From Pseudomonas putida (lineage in GTDB: Bacteria; Pseudomonadota; Gammaproteobacteria; Pseudomonadales; Pseudomonadaceae): 64,000 nt of DNA. Of the stretch, positions 17,149-25,879 are shown piece after piece (positions within the stretch are counted from its first letter, which is position 1; every line of letters begins with the position of its first letter). The notes under the pieces were generated by a model. The model searched no databases. It was not told where the DNA came from and saw only the letters and a list, made by a program, of their open reading frames with translations. The stretch is from contig NZ_CP026115.2 in NCBI RefSeq assembly GCF_009883635.2, forward strand, positions 5,518,001 to 5,582,000, written 5' to 3'. The position numbers and the translations under genes are program-made.

Positions 17149-18201
17149 ATGCAATTCTTCGACGATTCGTTGCACCCGGAAAACATGGAAAAGGTGGTGA
17201 TCACCGTCGCCCCGTATGGCCCGGAATGGATGCCCGAGGACTTCCCCGAAGACATCCCGCTGACCATGGAGGAGCAGGTACAGAAGGCAGTTGATTGCTA
17301 TGAAGCCGGCGCCACCGTGTTGCATCTGCATGTGCGCGAACTGGACGGCAAGGGCTCCAAGCGCCTGTCCAAGTTCAACGAGCTGATCGCCGGGGTGCGT
17401 GAAGCGGTACCGGACATGATCATCCAGGTCGGTGGCTCGATTTCCTTTGCCCCCGAGGGCGAAGGCGAGGCGGCCAAGTGGCTGTCCGACGACACCCGGC
17501 ACATGCTCGCCGAGCTGACCCCGCGTCCTGACCAGGTGACTGTGGCGATCAATACCACGCAGATGAACATCATGGAGCTGCTGTATCCAGAGTACCTGGA
17601 AGGCACCTCCCTGGCCCACCCGGCGATCCACGCTGCCTACAGCGAAATGACCGTGCCAGCCGGCCCGGCCTGGGTCCGCGAGCACCTGCGCCGTTTGCAG
17701 GCCAGTGGCATCCAGCCGCACTTCCAGCTGACCGGCATGCATGCCCTGGAAACCCTTGAGCGCATTGTCCGCCGAGGCGACTACATGGGCCCGCTGAACC
17801 TGACCTGGATCGGTATCGGTGGCGGTTTCGACGGCCCCAATCCGTTCAACTTCTTCAACTTCATCCACCGCGCGCCGGATGGTTGCACGCTGACTGCCGA
17901 ATCGCTGCTGAAGAACGTGCTGCCGTTCAACACCATGGCCTTGGCCATGGGCCTGCATCCACGCTGCGGCAACGAAGACACCATCATCGACCAGCATGGC
18001 AAGCGCTTCGGCTCGGTGCAGCAGATCCAGCAGACCGTACGTGTGGCCCATGAACTGGGCCGCGAAGTGGCCAACGGCAAAGAGGCCCGGGCCATCTACC
18101 GCATTGGCGAGCAGTACACCAGCATCGAAGAGACCCTCAAGGCCAACGGCATGGCGCCGAACCGCCAGTCGGGGCAGAAAGGCGTGCCGCAGCGGGCCTG
18201 A
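17149..18201 (+). CDS. BKACE-family beta-keto acid cleavage enzyme (DUF849)
   Basis: A 350-residue zinc-dependent enzyme of the DUF849 family, which includes 3-keto-5-aminohexanoate and dehydrocarnitine cleavage enzymes. They join a beta-keto acid with acetyl-CoA to give acetoacetate and a new acyl-CoA. ATVLHLHVRE carries the zinc-binding histidines, and MALAMGLHPRCGNEDTI is the usual C-terminal active-site segment. It is longer than the usual members of about 300 residues because of insertions such as GEGEAAKWLSDD. GAGGA precedes the ATG at 17149. The natural substrate is not deducible. Confidence 0.86.
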   Translation: MQFFDDSLHPENMEKVVITVAPYGPEWMPEDFPEDIPLTMEEQVQKAVDCYEAGATVLHLHVRELDGKGSKRLSKFNELIAGVREAVPDMIIQVGGSISFAPEGEGEAAKWLSDDTRHMLAELTPRPDQVTVAINTTQMNIMELLYPEYLEGTSLAHPAIHAAYSEMTVPAGPAWVREHLRRLQASGIQPHFQLTGMHALETLERIVRRGDYMGPLNLTWIGIGGGFDGPNPFNFFNFIHRAPDGCTLTAESLLKNVLPFNTMALAMGLHPRCGNEDTIIDQHGKRFGSVQQIQQTVRVAHELGREVANGKEARAIYRIGEQYTSIEETLKANGMAPNRQSGQKGVPQRA

Positions 18202-18210
18202 CAGGCAGGT

Positions 18211-18296
18211 CCGGCCTCTTCGCGGGCACGCCCGCTCCCACAGGGTTACCTGACGGCCTTGAACTTGTAGGAGCGGGCGTGCCCGCGAAGAGGCCA
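18211..18296. repeat. REP pair (P. putida type)
   Basis: Two inverted copies of the palindromic unit CCTCTTCGCGGGC...GCTCCCACAGG (18211-18243 and 18267-18296) lie in the 172-bp gap between the BKACE and MFS genes. Such pairs often stabilise or attenuate mRNA, so they may lower expression of the downstream part of the operon. Confidence 0.88.
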
Positions 18297-18373
18297 GGCC
18301 AAGCAGTAAAGATTTTGGCTGTTACCCATAAAAACAAGAACACCACCCACGCCAGATACCCCGAGGAGGCACC

Positions 18374-19678
18374 ATGGCCACCTATCTCGCCAGTGCCGAT
18401 ACACCCGGCACCGACACCGCGCACAGCATCCCCCGGCGCTATGCCTGGGTCGTCTTTGCCCTGACCTTCGGCCTGTTGATCTCCGACTACATGTCACGCC
18501 AGGTGCTCAATGCCGTATTCCCGCTGCTCAAGGGCGAGTGGGCCCTGAGCGATAGCCAGCTTGGCCTGCTCAGTGGCATCGTCGCGCTGATGGTCGGCCT
18601 GCTGACCTTCCCCTTGTCATTGCTCGCTGATCGTTTCGGCCGCGTGCGCAGCCTGGTGCTGATGGCCGTGCTGTGGAGCCTGGCGACCCTGGGCTGCGCC
18701 CTGGCGGAAAACTACCCGCAGATGTTCATCGCCCGTTTCCTGGTGGGTGTCGGCGAGGCCGCCTATGGCAGCGTCGGCATCGCCGTGGTGGTGGCAGTGT
18801 TCCCCCGTGACATGCGTTCGACCCTGGCCGGCGCCTTCATGGCCGGCGGCATGTTCGGCTCGGTGCTGGGCATGGCCCTGGGCGGTTTGCTGGCCCAGCA
18901 CCTGGGCTGGCGCTGGGCGTTCGCCGGCATGGCCCTGTTCGGCCTGGTGCTGGCGCTGCTGTATCCGCTGATCGTCAAGGAAGCTCGCATCACCGCCAAA
19001 TGCGTCGAACAGGCCCGGGGCAAGGCGAGTCGCCCGCTGCGCACCCTGTATGGCTCGCGCTCGGTGATCGCCGCGTATATCGGCAGTGGCCTGCAACTGT
19101 TCGTCGGCGGCACGGTCATCGTCTGGATGCCCAGCTACCTGAACCGTTACTACGCCATGGGCACCGACCGCGCCGGGGCGATAGCCGCCGTGATCGTGCT
19201 GTGCAGCGGCATCGGCACGATCCTCTGCGCGATGCTCTGTGACCGCCTGGGCCGTCAGCGCCCGGACCGCAAGATCAGCCTGGCCATCGGCTACTGCCTG
19301 GGCAGCTGCCTGCTGCTGTCGCTGGCCTTCGCGCTGCCGGCAGGTACCGCGCAACTGGTGCTGATCTGCCTGGGAATGATGATCGCAGTTGGCACCAACG
19401 GCCCGTCCAGTGCCATGGTCGCAAACCTGACCCATGCAGCCGTGCACGGCACTGCATTCGCCACCCTGACCCTGGCCAACAACCTGCTGGGCCTGGCGAC
19501 CGGCCCGCTGATCACCGGCCGTGTTTCCGACCTGATCGGCCTGCACGCTGCGTTCCAGCTGGTGCCGCTGATGAGTATCGCCGCCGCCGCCGTGTTTTTC
19601 ATCGCCAAACGCCATTACCACCGCGACATGGAGCGTCTGCAAGCATCGGTCAGTCGTACCGAGGAGTTGAGTTCGTGA
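18374..19678 (+). CDS. MFS transporter
   Basis: A 434-residue inner-membrane protein with about 12 helices. After a soluble N-terminus of about 20 residues, SDYMSRQVLNAVFPLLK begins helix 1, and LADRFGRVRSL is the MFS loop 2-3 motif. It resembles spinster-like/organic-acid MFS carriers. GAGGAGG precedes the start. It probably imports the substrate, or exports a product, of the surrounding catabolic operon. Confidence 0.86.
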   Translation: MATYLASADTPGTDTAHSIPRRYAWVVFALTFGLLISDYMSRQVLNAVFPLLKGEWALSDSQLGLLSGIVALMVGLLTFPLSLLADRFGRVRSLVLMAVLWSLATLGCALAENYPQMFIARFLVGVGEAAYGSVGIAVVVAVFPRDMRSTLAGAFMAGGMFGSVLGMALGGLLAQHLGWRWAFAGMALFGLVLALLYPLIVKEARITAKCVEQARGKASRPLRTLYGSRSVIAAYIGSGLQLFVGGTVIVWMPSYLNRYYAMGTDRAGAIAAVIVLCSGIGTILCAMLCDRLGRQRPDRKISLAIGYCLGSCLLLSLAFALPAGTAQLVLICLGMMIAVGTNGPSSAMVANLTHAAVHGTAFATLTLANNLLGLATGPLITGRVSDLIGLHAAFQLVPLMSIAAAAVFFIAKRHYHRDMERLQASVSRTEELSS

Positions 19679-20328
19679 AACAGACGTTGTCCGTCGAAGT
19701 GTTCTTCGATTTCATATGCCCGTGGTGCCTGATCGGTCAGCGGCAATTACAGGCTGCCCTGTTGCTGCTGCAGCGCGAGCAGCCACAGGTAGAGGTGACC
19801 TTGCACTGGCGGGGGGTGCAGCTGCTGCCTGGCTTGCCTGCCAATGGCCTGCCATTCCACGCCTTCTATACAGAGCGACTGGGCAGCGAGCAGGCCGTGC
19901 GTGAGCGCCAGGCCCAGGTGCGAGCAGCGGCCAGCGTGGTGGGTGAGGACATTGACTTCAGCCGTATCCGCCGCATGCCCAATACCGCCAATGCCCACCG
20001 CTTGCTGCAACGTGCGTCCGGCCTGCTCAGCGCCAGGCGCCTTGAAACCCTGTTGGCTCAGCTGTTCATTGCCTACTTCCATCAGGGTCGTGACCTGGGC
20101 GACAGCCGGGTATTGCTCGCCATTGCCCAGTCTTGTGGGCTGGAGGCGGCGCAAGTGGTCGATTGCCTGCGTGAAGATGGCAGCCCGTTTCTCGACGGTG
20201 CCGGGCGCGCGGGCAGCGCGGTGCCGTGTTTTCGCTTCAATGAGGGCCGCCTGATCCCCGGCGCGCAACCTGCCGATGTGCTGTTCGCCGCCATGCGTGA
20301 AGCCCTGCAGATACAGGTGCCGGCATGA
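19675..20328 (+). CDS. DsbA-family (FrnE/2-hydroxychromene isomerase-like) oxidoreductase
   Basis: A 217-residue thioredoxin-fold protein without a signal peptide. The active motif is C15-P-W-C18 in FFDFICPWCLIG, and AVPCFRF is the cis-Pro region. These features place it in the cytoplasmic DsbA-like FrnE group, which also contains 2-hydroxychromene-2-carboxylate isomerases. The GTG start overlaps the MFS stop, and the gene overlaps the Rieske gene by 4 bp, so all three appear translationally coupled. Confidence 0.83.
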   Translation: MKQTLSVEVFFDFICPWCLIGQRQLQAALLLLQREQPQVEVTLHWRGVQLLPGLPANGLPFHAFYTERLGSEQAVRERQAQVRAAASVVGEDIDFSRIRRMPNTANAHRLLQRASGLLSARRLETLLAQLFIAYFHQGRDLGDSRVLLAIAQSCGLEAAQVVDCLREDGSPFLDGAGRAGSAVPCFRFNEGRLIPGAQPADVLFAAMREALQIQVPA

Positions 20329-20642
20329 GCCGGCGTATCGCCCTGGCCGCGAGCCAGGTGCCCGAGCGTAACGGGCGTGTGCTGGTGGAGAGCCACGGCA
20401 AGAGCCTGGCCGTGTTCAATGTCGCCGATACCCTTTACGCGATCGACGACAGCTGCCCGCATCAGGGGGCCTCGCTGTGTGGCGGGCGCCTGGAGGGCCG
20501 GGTCATCCAGTGCTGCGCCCATGGCCTGCGTTTCGACCTGGCCAGCGGCTACCTGCTGCATTCGACAGCGCTCAAGGTCGAGACTTACGCGGTCGAGCGT
20601 CAGGATGGCGAAGTATTCATCGTGATCGCCTGCGAAGCCTGA
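20325..20642 (+). CDS. Rieske [2Fe-2S] ferredoxin
   Basis: A 105-residue Rieske protein. The cluster ligands are C44 and H46 (CPHQGASL) and C63 and H66 (CCAHGLRF). It is a stand-alone ferredoxin of the type that feeds electrons to Rieske oxygenases or other oxidoreductases. No Rieske oxygenase is encoded in this operon, so the partner is unclear. The ATG overlaps the preceding stop (ATGA). It is the last gene of the operon. Confidence 0.9.
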   Translation: MSRRIALAASQVPERNGRVLVESHGKSLAVFNVADTLYAIDDSCPHQGASLCGGRLEGRVIQCCAHGLRFDLASGYLLHSTALKVETYAVERQDGEVFIVIACEA

Positions 20643-20649
20643 TCACCCT

Positions 20650-21660
20650 TCAAGGCGCCTGCTCGGCGAGCCTGGCTCGCCAGCTGGCGGGTGGCATGCC
20701 GAACTGGGCGATGAACCAGCGGGTGAAAGAGCTTGGCATCGAGTAGCCGAGCAAGTCCGCAATGCGCCCCAGCGAATAGTTGGGGTTTTCCAGGTAACGC
20801 ATTACCAGATCGCGGCGCACGGTGTTGATCATCTCCTTGAAGGTCAGCCCGTCCTCTTCCAGGCGCCGTTGCAGCGTGCGCACATTCATGCCCTGGGTTT
20901 GCGCCACCTGCTCGATGGTGGCACGGCCCATGGGCAGCAGCAGGTAGATGGTCTTGCGCAGCTCCAGCTCCAGGGACGGCGTGCCACCGGCCGGCAGGGT
21001 GTCGAGGTAGCGCCGTGCCAGGCGGGCCATGGCCTCGTTGGCCTGGGGGCTGGCGCTGTCGAGGTCGGCGGCGGGGCAGACGATGCCGTTGAACTCGCTG
21101 CCGAACACCAGTTTGCAGCCGAAGATGCGCCGGTGGATGGCCAGGTCGGCCGGAGCGGCATGGGTGAAGTTGGCGCTGATCGGGTGCCAATGGGCCCCCA
21201 ACAGCGCCGCGCACAGGCGCAGCATCACGCCGATGGCAAGCTCGGTGGCCTGCCGGCTGCACGGCGCCCGGTCGTTGATCACTTCCTCACGAATGATGAC
21301 CGTCTTGCCGGCTTCCTCGACATGGATGGCCAGGGCGTCGTTAAGCAAGTGGCGATACTGCACGATCACTTCCAGGGCATCGCGCAGGTTGCGCTGGTGG
21401 CTGAGCAGCAGGCTGATTTCGCCGAAATCCGAGAGCTGGCGCGATTCGGCCATGCGCAGGCCGAAGGTTTCGCAACCGCTGATACGGGCCGACTCTTCCA
21501 GCAGGGTAATCACGTTGGCTGCCGGAATACGCCGGTTGGGGTCTTCGAGCAATGCAGCGCTAAGGCCCACCTGGGCGAGCAGGGGGGTGGGGTTCAGGCC
21601 CACGTGGCGGGACACTTCGAGGTAATTGGTCAGGCTGGCGGCGCGGACTAGGGCGGGCAT
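20650..21660 (-). CDS. AraC-family regulator (arabinose-binding-type N-domain)
   Basis: A 336-residue regulator. Residues about 1-210 form the all-purpose effector domain seen in OruR/ArgR-like AraC proteins (start MPALVRAASLTNYLEVSRHVGLNP). The C-terminal double helix-turn-helix runs from about residue 235 (TIEQVAQTQGMNVRTLQRRL) to SLGRIADLLGYSMPSSFTRWF. The gene converges on the Rieske gene 7 bp away and is divergent from the serine hydrolase gene. It sits between the two operons that share elements A and B and is the obvious candidate activator. Confidence 0.88.
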   Translation of the reverse strand: MPALVRAASLTNYLEVSRHVGLNPTPLLAQVGLSAALLEDPNRRIPAANVITLLEESARISGCETFGLRMAESRQLSDFGEISLLLSHQRNLRDALEVIVQYRHLLNDALAIHVEEAGKTVIIREEVINDRAPCSRQATELAIGVMLRLCAALLGAHWHPISANFTHAAPADLAIHRRIFGCKLVFGSEFNGIVCPAADLDSASPQANEAMARLARRYLDTLPAGGTPSLELELRKTIYLLLPMGRATIEQVAQTQGMNVRTLQRRLEEDGLTFKEMINTVRRDLVMRYLENPNYSLGRIADLLGYSMPSSFTRWFIAQFGMPPASWRARLAEQAP

Positions 21661-21741
21661 TTTTATTGTTTTTCGTCAGGCGGTCTGTGAGTTATAGCCT
21701 GCGTGTCATCAATAGAGAAGCACAAGGCCGAAAGATCAGCT

Positions 21742-21805
21742 TGTCATCAAATGAAAAGTCACTGACGCGCAATGTAAAGCACCCGTCGAGCCCCCTCTTT
21801 ACTGT
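21742..21805 (+). promoter_or_regulatory. Promoter element B: duplicated AraC-type site shared with 15132-15195
   Basis: Two direct repeats, TGTCATCAAATGAAAAG (21742) and TGACGCGCAATGTAAAG (21763), begin 21 bp apart and share TGWC-N4-AATG-W-AAAG. A TACTGT -10-like box starts at 21800, offset 58 as in element A, and the -35 position again reads AAGCAC. It faces the serine hydrolase gene at 21852 and lies 81 bp from the divergent AraC gene start, so the regulator may also control itself. Confidence 0.78.
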
Positions 21806-21851
21806 GAACCTCGTACCCGATCCAAGCCCCGATCCAAGCTGAGGTTCTGAC

Positions 21852-22418
21852 GTGGAAAAACTGCAAACCACCGCCACCGTGCTGATCATCCCTGGCCTGC
21901 GCGAGCCTGTCAGCGAGCACTGGCAAACCCTGCTCGAAGCGCGCCTGGCCAAGGTCCGCAGCGTGCCGCCGCTGCAGGTCGACGGGCTTAGCTGCAACGC
22001 CCGTGTCGAAGCGATCCAGCATGAACTGCAGCAGATCGACGGCGAGGTGGTGCTGGTGGCGCATAGCGCTGGCGTGCTGATGGTGGCCCACTGGGCTGCG
22101 CGCTATCAGCGGCCGATCAAAGGCGCCTTGCTGGCAGCTCCGCCAGACCTGCACGCCCAATGGCCGGCTCACTACCCCAGCCCGCAAAGACTCGCCGAGC
22201 AGGGATGGTCGCCGTTGCCGATGGCGCCGTTGCCGTTCCCCAGCATCGTCGCCGCCAGCAGCAACGACCACCTGGCCAGCTTCGACGCCGCCGGCGTCAT
22301 GGCTAAGGCCTGGGGCAGCGAGCTGATCGCCCTTGGGCCGGTCGGCCACCTCAACCCGGCAGCCGGTTTTGGCCCCTGGCCGATGGCTGAAAACCTGATT
22401 CGTCGCCTGGACCACTGA
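21852..22418 (+). CDS. RBBP9/YdeN-type serine hydrolase
   Basis: A 188-residue alpha/beta hydrolase from a GTG start. The catalytic triad is visible: S72 in AHSAG, D139 in SSNDHLAS and H166 in GPVGHLNPAAGFG, the standard RBBP9/YdeN pattern. Small size and lack of a signal peptide indicate a cytoplasmic esterase or amidase. As first gene of the 21.9-32.7 kb operon it may release the acid that is later activated by the CoA ligase; that role is inference. Confidence 0.86.
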   Translation: MEKLQTTATVLIIPGLREPVSEHWQTLLEARLAKVRSVPPLQVDGLSCNARVEAIQHELQQIDGEVVLVAHSAGVLMVAHWAARYQRPIKGALLAAPPDLHAQWPAHYPSPQRLAEQGWSPLPMAPLPFPSIVAASSNDHLASFDAAGVMAKAWGSELIALGPVGHLNPAAGFGPWPMAENLIRRLDH

Positions 22419-22504
22419 TCTGCCGACCCCGCACGGATGCCCAAGCCAAGCCCGCAGATCACGGGCGGCCATGAACAACAAGAACAATAAGTGGAGCCAT
22501 CGCA

Positions 22505-24460
22505 ATGCCAGAACACCGCATCCACCGTGCTGTGAAACCACAGCGCTGCCTGCTCGCCTGCGCCATCAGCCTGCTCAGCCTGCCCGGCGCGCAAGCCTTC
22601 GAAGTCACCACCGGCAGCGAAGACTGGGCCGTGCGCTTCGACAATACGGTCAAGTACAACTATGGCGTGCGCACCGAAAGCGCCGACAAACGCCTCCTCG
22701 GCACGCCCAACAGCAACGACGGTGACTTCAACTTCCGCAAGGCTGGCACCACGGTCACCAACCGGGTCGACCTGCTGACCGAGCTGGACGTGGTCTACCA
22801 GGGCAACACCGGCTTTCGCGTCAGCACCGCCAGCTGGTACGACAAGGCCTATGACAACACCGGCTCCAACAGCAACCCGTTCGTCAACGGCAACGGTGAC
22901 CAGTCCGGCATCAACCCCAGCCTCAACGGCCTGCCGGGTACCGGCGTACCACTGGGCAGCCCGCACCTGAGCAACTATGCCCAGCGCTACTACAGCGGCC
23001 CCTCTGGCGAAGTGCTGGATGCCTTCGTGTTCTTCAGCCGCGACGTCGGCGAGGAGTCGCAGATCAGCGCCAAAGTCGGCCAGCACAACCTGTTCTGGGG
23101 TGAAACCCTGCTCAACCCGGTGCACTCGCTGAGCTACGGCCAGTCCGGGCTGGACCTGGCCAAGCTCGCGGCCTCGCCAGGCACCGAGGCCAAGGAACTG
23201 TTCGTGCCGCGCAACCAGCTGTCCACGTCGTTCATGGTCAACCCTGAGCTGACCCTGGGGGCACAGTATTTCTTCGACTGGGATGCCGCGCGCCTGCCGG
23301 AAGCCGGCACCTACTATGGCGGTTCTGACGTGGTGGGCGAGGGCGCCCAGAGCTTCCTGCTCGGCCACACCGGCACCCCTGGGTTGATCCCGGTGCGCGG
23401 TGCGCTCACCACCATCCGCCGTGGCGACGACCTGACCCCACGCAAAAGCGGCGACTGGGGCGTCATGGCCAAGTGGTCGCCGGAATGGCTCGGCGGCACC
23501 CTGGGCTTCTACTACCGCAAGACCTCCGAGATCCTGCCCCAGGCCTGGCTCGACGCACGCGGCATGACCGTGGCCCGTGGCCCGTTCGGCGCGCCGCCTG
23601 CCAGCCGCCAGGGCGCGGTCGGCAACCTGTACAACTCGCTGCAGAGCACCACCTACCAGTTCGCCTACTCCGACGACATCGACATCTATGGCCTTAGCCT
23701 GTCCAAGGACATCGGCGGCATCAGCGTCGGCAGCGACCTCAACATTCGTCACCACATGCCCCTGGCGAGCATCCCGGCCATCGTCAGCGCCCCCGGCACC
23801 GCCGGCCTGGGCGGCGGCTTCGGCCTGCTGCCGCCACGCCTGGCCAGCAGCGGGGTGATCTACGATGTGCCCAAGGACGGCGACAGCCTGAGCGCCACCG
23901 GTGAAACCCTGCACTGGACCCTCAACGGCCTGATGACCATCGGCAACACGCCGCTGTTCGATTCGGCAACCCTGCTTGGCGAGCTGTTCTACAGCAACCT
24001 GCTCAAGCTCGATGGCCACAACGAGGCCTTGTACAAGGGCAAGAGCAGCTACCGCGGTATCGACCAGCCGACCCGCGACAACTGGGGCATCGCCGTCAAC
24101 TTCACGCCCACCTGGTTCCAGGTGATGCCCGGTATCGACCTGAGCATGCCGCTGTCGGTCAACGTCGGCATCGACGGTGTGTCGCCGGTGCAGGGCGGCG
24201 GTGCCAAGGACACTGGCAACTATGCGGTCGGCGTCAGCGCGGCCATCTACAACCAGTACTTCGTCGACCTCAAGTACGTCGACAGCTTCGGCAAGACCCA
24301 GTCCTGCAAGGATGGCCAGACCGACGGCAGCACGCCGAACGCCCTCGACGGCGAACAGGACTACACCTGCTACGGCGGCGGCTACGCCTCCTTCTCCGGC
24401 GGTGGTGCCACCACCGAAGACCGTGGCGCCCTGTACCTGACCCTCAAGACCACGTTCTGA
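22505..24460 (+). CDS. DUF1302 outer-membrane protein
   Basis: A 651-residue exported protein with a signal peptide ending in GAQA before FEVTTGSEDW. The sequence has the alternating beta-strand character of a large outer-membrane barrel and ends in YLTLKTTF with a terminal Phe. DUF1302 proteins are nearly always encoded next to DUF1329 proteins in clusters for hydrophobic compounds and are thought to act in uptake across the outer membrane. An in-frame start about 34 bp upstream in another frame is not protein-like. Confidence 0.9.
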   Translation: MPEHRIHRAVKPQRCLLACAISLLSLPGAQAFEVTTGSEDWAVRFDNTVKYNYGVRTESADKRLLGTPNSNDGDFNFRKAGTTVTNRVDLLTELDVVYQGNTGFRVSTASWYDKAYDNTGSNSNPFVNGNGDQSGINPSLNGLPGTGVPLGSPHLSNYAQRYYSGPSGEVLDAFVFFSRDVGEESQISAKVGQHNLFWGETLLNPVHSLSYGQSGLDLAKLAASPGTEAKELFVPRNQLSTSFMVNPELTLGAQYFFDWDAARLPEAGTYYGGSDVVGEGAQSFLLGHTGTPGLIPVRGALTTIRRGDDLTPRKSGDWGVMAKWSPEWLGGTLGFYYRKTSEILPQAWLDARGMTVARGPFGAPPASRQGAVGNLYNSLQSTTYQFAYSDDIDIYGLSLSKDIGGISVGSDLNIRHHMPLASIPAIVSAPGTAGLGGGFGLLPPRLASSGVIYDVPKDGDSLSATGETLHWTLNGLMTIGNTPLFDSATLLGELFYSNLLKLDGHNEALYKGKSSYRGIDQPTRDNWGIAVNFTPTWFQVMPGIDLSMPLSVNVGIDGVSPVQGGGAKDTGNYAVGVSAAIYNQYFVDLKYVDSFGKTQSCKDGQTDGSTPNALDGEQDYTCYGGGYASFSGGGATTEDRGALYLTLKTTF

Positions 24461-24498
24461 GACCTGTTCCCCACAGACTTCACAGGAAAACAACAATC

Positions 24499-25857
24499 AT
24501 GAACCACGTGAAAACCCTGTTGGCCACTTGCCTGTCGCTGGCTGCCCTCAACGCGGCCCACGCCGCCGTATCCCCTGACCAGGCTGCCAAGCTGGGCAAG
24601 AGCCTGACCACCCTGGGCGCGGAAAAGGCCGCCAATGCCGATGGCTCGATCCCGGCCTACCAGGGCGGCCTGCTGACGCCACCGGCCGGCTATCAGAGCG
24701 GCGCCAGCATGCGCCCGGACCCGTTCGCCAGCGAGAAGCCGCTGCTGGTCATCGATGGCAAGAACGCCGAGCAGTACAAGGGCCAGCTGACCGCCACCAC
24801 CCTTGAACTGCTCAAGCGCTTCCCGACCATGCGCGTCGATGTCTACCCGACCCACCGCAGCGTGGCGCTGCCTCAGGCGGTGCTGGACAACACCCTGAAG
24901 AACGCCACCGGCGCCAAGAGCCAGGAGGGCGGCACCGCGGTGGACAATGTGCTGCCGGGCATCCCGTTCCCGATCCCGCAGAACGGCGCCGAGGCAATGT
25001 GGAACTTCCTGCTGCGCTACCAAGGCGTGAGCATGACCGCCAAGTACGATTCGTGGAACGTCGACGCCGCCGGCAAGCCGTCGCTGTCGACCACCGGCCA
25101 GGCCAACATCAGCTACCCGATCTACGAAGACATGAACAAGCCGATCGGCGCCAAGGACACCTACTACCAGATGAAACTGGTGTACACCGGCCCCGCCCGC
25201 CGCGCCGGCGAAGCGATGATGCTGCGCGATGCCGCCAACCCGCTGGTGCAGCCACGCAGCGCCTGGCAGTACCTGCCTGGCCAGCGCCGGGTCAAGCTGG
25301 CGCCGAACCTGGCCTACGACACGCCCAACCCGGGGACCTCGGGGTCTGGCACCTACGATGACGTGTTCGTCTTCAACGGCGCCCTCGACCGCTACGACTG
25401 GACCCTGGTCGGCAAGCAGGAAATGTACGTGCCGTACAACACCTACCAACTGACCTACAACACCGATGTCAAGCAGCTGACCACCGCCAACCACCTCGCC
25501 CCGCAGTTCGTGCGCTGGGAAAAACACCGCGTGTGGGTGGTGGAAGGCAAGCTCAAGGACGGCGCGCGGCACATCTACCACAAGCGCCGCTTCTACCTCG
25601 ACGAGGACAGCTGGGTGGCCCTGGCCTCCGACCAGTATGACGCCCGCGGCCAGCTGTACCGTGGCTCGTTCGCCTTCCTCACCCAGAGCTACGACAAGCA
25701 GACCCCGGACGCCACGCCATTCATGATCTACGACCTGGTTGGCGGTACCTACAACCTCAATGGCGTGGTCGGCGCCTACGGTGGCATCCGCTACATCGAC
25801 CCGCTGTCCAAGGCCCAGTGGTCGCCTGAATCGCTGGCCGGCAATGGCATTCGCTGA
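24499..25857 (+). CDS. DUF1329 periplasmic/outer-membrane protein
   Basis: A 452-residue protein with a signal peptide (ALNAAHA before AVSPDQ). Family features include LGKSLTTLGAEKAANADGSIPAYQGG at the mature N-terminus, IPFPIPQNGAEAMWN, and RRFYLDEDSWVALASDQYD. The fold is LolB-like, so it may carry lipids or hydrophobic molecules in the periplasm. It is 38 bp downstream of the DUF1302 gene, the usual pairing. Confidence 0.9.
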   Translation: MNHVKTLLATCLSLAALNAAHAAVSPDQAAKLGKSLTTLGAEKAANADGSIPAYQGGLLTPPAGYQSGASMRPDPFASEKPLLVIDGKNAEQYKGQLTATTLELLKRFPTMRVDVYPTHRSVALPQAVLDNTLKNATGAKSQEGGTAVDNVLPGIPFPIPQNGAEAMWNFLLRYQGVSMTAKYDSWNVDAAGKPSLSTTGQANISYPIYEDMNKPIGAKDTYYQMKLVYTGPARRAGEAMMLRDAANPLVQPRSAWQYLPGQRRVKLAPNLAYDTPNPGTSGSGTYDDVFVFNGALDRYDWTLVGKQEMYVPYNTYQLTYNTDVKQLTTANHLAPQFVRWEKHRVWVVEGKLKDGARHIYHKRRFYLDEDSWVALASDQYDARGQLYRGSFAFLTQSYDKQTPDATPFMIYDLVGGTYNLNGVVGAYGGIRYIDPLSKAQWSPESLAGNGIR

Positions 25858-25879
25858 GCGCATGGCGCAGAGGTTCGCA

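Noticed and set aside
18211..18296. CRISPR-like repeats
   Set aside because: The repeats are inverted pairs of REP units scattered through intergenic regions, with no regular spacers or cas genes.
22172..24496. A 774-codon open frame on the minus strand
   Set aside because: It is the antisense shadow of the DUF1302 gene. It is long only because the GC-rich third positions leave few stops; the composition is low-complexity and there is no ribosome site.
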